In this document: piece after piece, positions 5,157 through 5,903 of the stretch
Layout of the letters: each line of letters opens with the position of its first letter
Position numbering within the stretch: position 1 is the stretch's first letter
NCBI GenBank assembly: GCA_000436695.1
Contig: HF992571.1
Coordinates: 1 to 5,903, forward strand
Length of the DNA: 5,903 bases
Source: Prevotella sp. CAG:1185
GTDB lineage: Bacteria > Bacteroidota > Bacteroidia > Bacteroidales > Bacteroidaceae
Direction: 5' to 3'
The notes under the pieces: model-generated
The model's database searches: none
What the model was told of the DNA's origin: nothing
Seen by the model: the letters and a program-made list of their open reading frames with translations, nothing else
Translations under genes and position numbers: made by a program

Positions 5157-5903
5157 ATGGTCAATTCAAAATGTTTCTTTGCTGTCGATCTTGGGGCAAC
5201 AAGCGGCAGAACTGTTGTAGGGACACTCTCTGACGGTAAAGTAGAGTTAGAGGAGATAACACGTTTCCCGAATAATCTGATTGAAACAGGCGGACATTTC
5301 TATTGGGATATCTACGCGCTCTATTTCGAGATAATCAAAGGTTTGAAGATTGTTGCAGGACGTAATATGGATATTGCAAGTATAGGCATCGACACTTGGG
5401 GTGTCGACTTTGTATGCATAGGCGACGACGGCGCGCTGCTGTGCAATCCGCTTTCGTATCGCGACCCTCACACCTTTGGCGCCATGGAGGAGTATTTCAG
5501 CAAGAAGGTGTCAAAAGAAAAAGTATATAATGCCACGGGCATACAGTTTATGAACTTCAATTCGCTGTTTCAGCTTTATGCAATGAAGCGCGACGGCAAC
5601 TCGGCGCTGAAGAATGCCGACAAGATTCTGTTCATGCCCGACGCGCTCAGCTGGATGCTTACGGGCGAAGCCGTGTGCGAATATACCATAGCTTCGACGA
5701 GCCAGATGCTTAATCCTGTTACAAAAGACTTAGACGGAATGCTGCTCGACAGTCTTGAACTTCCGCGCGACAAGTTCGGAAAGATGGTTGTGCCGGGATA
5801 TAAAATAGGTGTGCTTACAGAGGAAGTGCAGAAGATGACAGGCCTTGGAGCCGTGCCGGTGATTGCCGTTGCCGGACACGACACTGCAAGCGCCGTGGCT
5901 GCC
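5157..5903 (+). CDS. rhaB: Rhamnulokinase, 5' part (truncated by window end)
   Basis: This FGGY-family sugar kinase phosphorylates L-rhamnulose to L-rhamnulose 1-phosphate with ATP in the cytoplasm, the second step of L-rhamnose breakdown. The first 249 residues are present, about half of the roughly 480-490 usual for the family. The N-terminal phosphate-binding loop is AVDLGATSGR (9-18), GIDTWGVDF (77-85) follows, and GHDTASA (239-245 approximately) holds the likely catalytic base, Asp242. The frame is open to the window edge with no sign of damage. The ATG at 5157 gives a start directly before the first beta strand, and the -7 box is 43 bases upstream. In Bacteroides thetaiotaomicron the equivalent gene (called rhaK there) is in an operon with rhamnose isomerase, permease and aldolase genes, so these may lie to the right. 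Fuculokinase and xylulokinase are less likely because the ATSGR and GIDTWGVDF motifs favour rhamnulokinase. Confidence 0.93.
   Translation, partial: MVNSKCFFAVDLGATSGRTVVGTLSDGKVELEEITRFPNNLIETGGHFYWDIYALYFEIIKGLKIVAGRNMDIASIGIDTWGVDFVCIGDDGALLCNPLSYRDPHTFGAMEEYFSKKVSKEKVYNATGIQFMNFNSLFQLYAMKRDGNSALKNADKILFMPDALSWMLTGEAVCEYTIASTSQMLNPVTKDLDGMLLDSLELPRDKFGKMVVPGYKIGVLTEEVQKMTGLGAVPVIAVAGHDTASAVAA

Noticed and set aside
1..5903. CRISPR arrays, tRNA or rRNA genes, insertion sequences
   Set aside because: No regularly spaced repeats, no tRNA T-loop motif in intergenic sequence, and no transposase or integrase coding sequence were seen.

Overview
This window looks like chromosomal DNA of a member of the Bacteroidota, most likely order Bacteroidales (Bacteroides/Prevotella-like). 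Four intergenic sites match the Bacteroidota -7 promoter box TAnnTTTG, each extended to TAnnTTTGCA, and two of them have a TTTTG -33 element at an identical 19-base spacing. No Shine-Dalgarno sequences are seen, start regions are A/T-rich, and the gene families fit. Genus cannot be settled from the sequence alone.

Layout. Positions 1-364 are non-coding and hold two strong tandem hairpins (94-145 and 164-199), followed by a well-formed promoter (304-335). Next comes a CorC/HlyC-type membrane protein with CBS domains (365-1666, +). A second canonical promoter (1692-1723) drives a probable two-gene operon: a GNAT acetyltransferase (1748-2317, +) and, 18 bases later, an AraC-family regulator (2336-3211, +). 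A paired-hairpin terminator zone (3332-3418) separates these from a convergent NhaD-type Na+/H+ antiporter (3459-4808, -). A 348-base divergent intergenic region carries the nhaD promoter on the minus strand and the promoter of a rhamnulokinase gene (5157 to the window end, +). The kinase gene is cut by the window edge at about half its usual length.

How the parts may fit. The kinase is recognisable and probably heads an L-rhamnose catabolic operon continuing to the right. Its promoter has a good -7 box but no well-spaced -33 box. Immediately upstream are a 16-base tandem direct repeat (5060-5091) and a 16-base palindrome (5085-5100), as expected of an activator-dependent, sugar-controlled promoter. 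One repeat copy matches 13 of 16 bases with a site inside the spacer of the promoter ahead of the GNAT-AraC pair. This suggests that the AraC protein encoded here may control both its own operon and the rhamnose genes, although nhaD lies between them. That is inference. The membrane protein and the antiporter look like housekeeping ion-homeostasis genes.

I see no CRISPR array, insertion sequence, tRNA, rRNA or clear novel multi-gene system. The most interesting points are regulatory: the shared candidate operator and the double hairpin with complementary loops at the left end.
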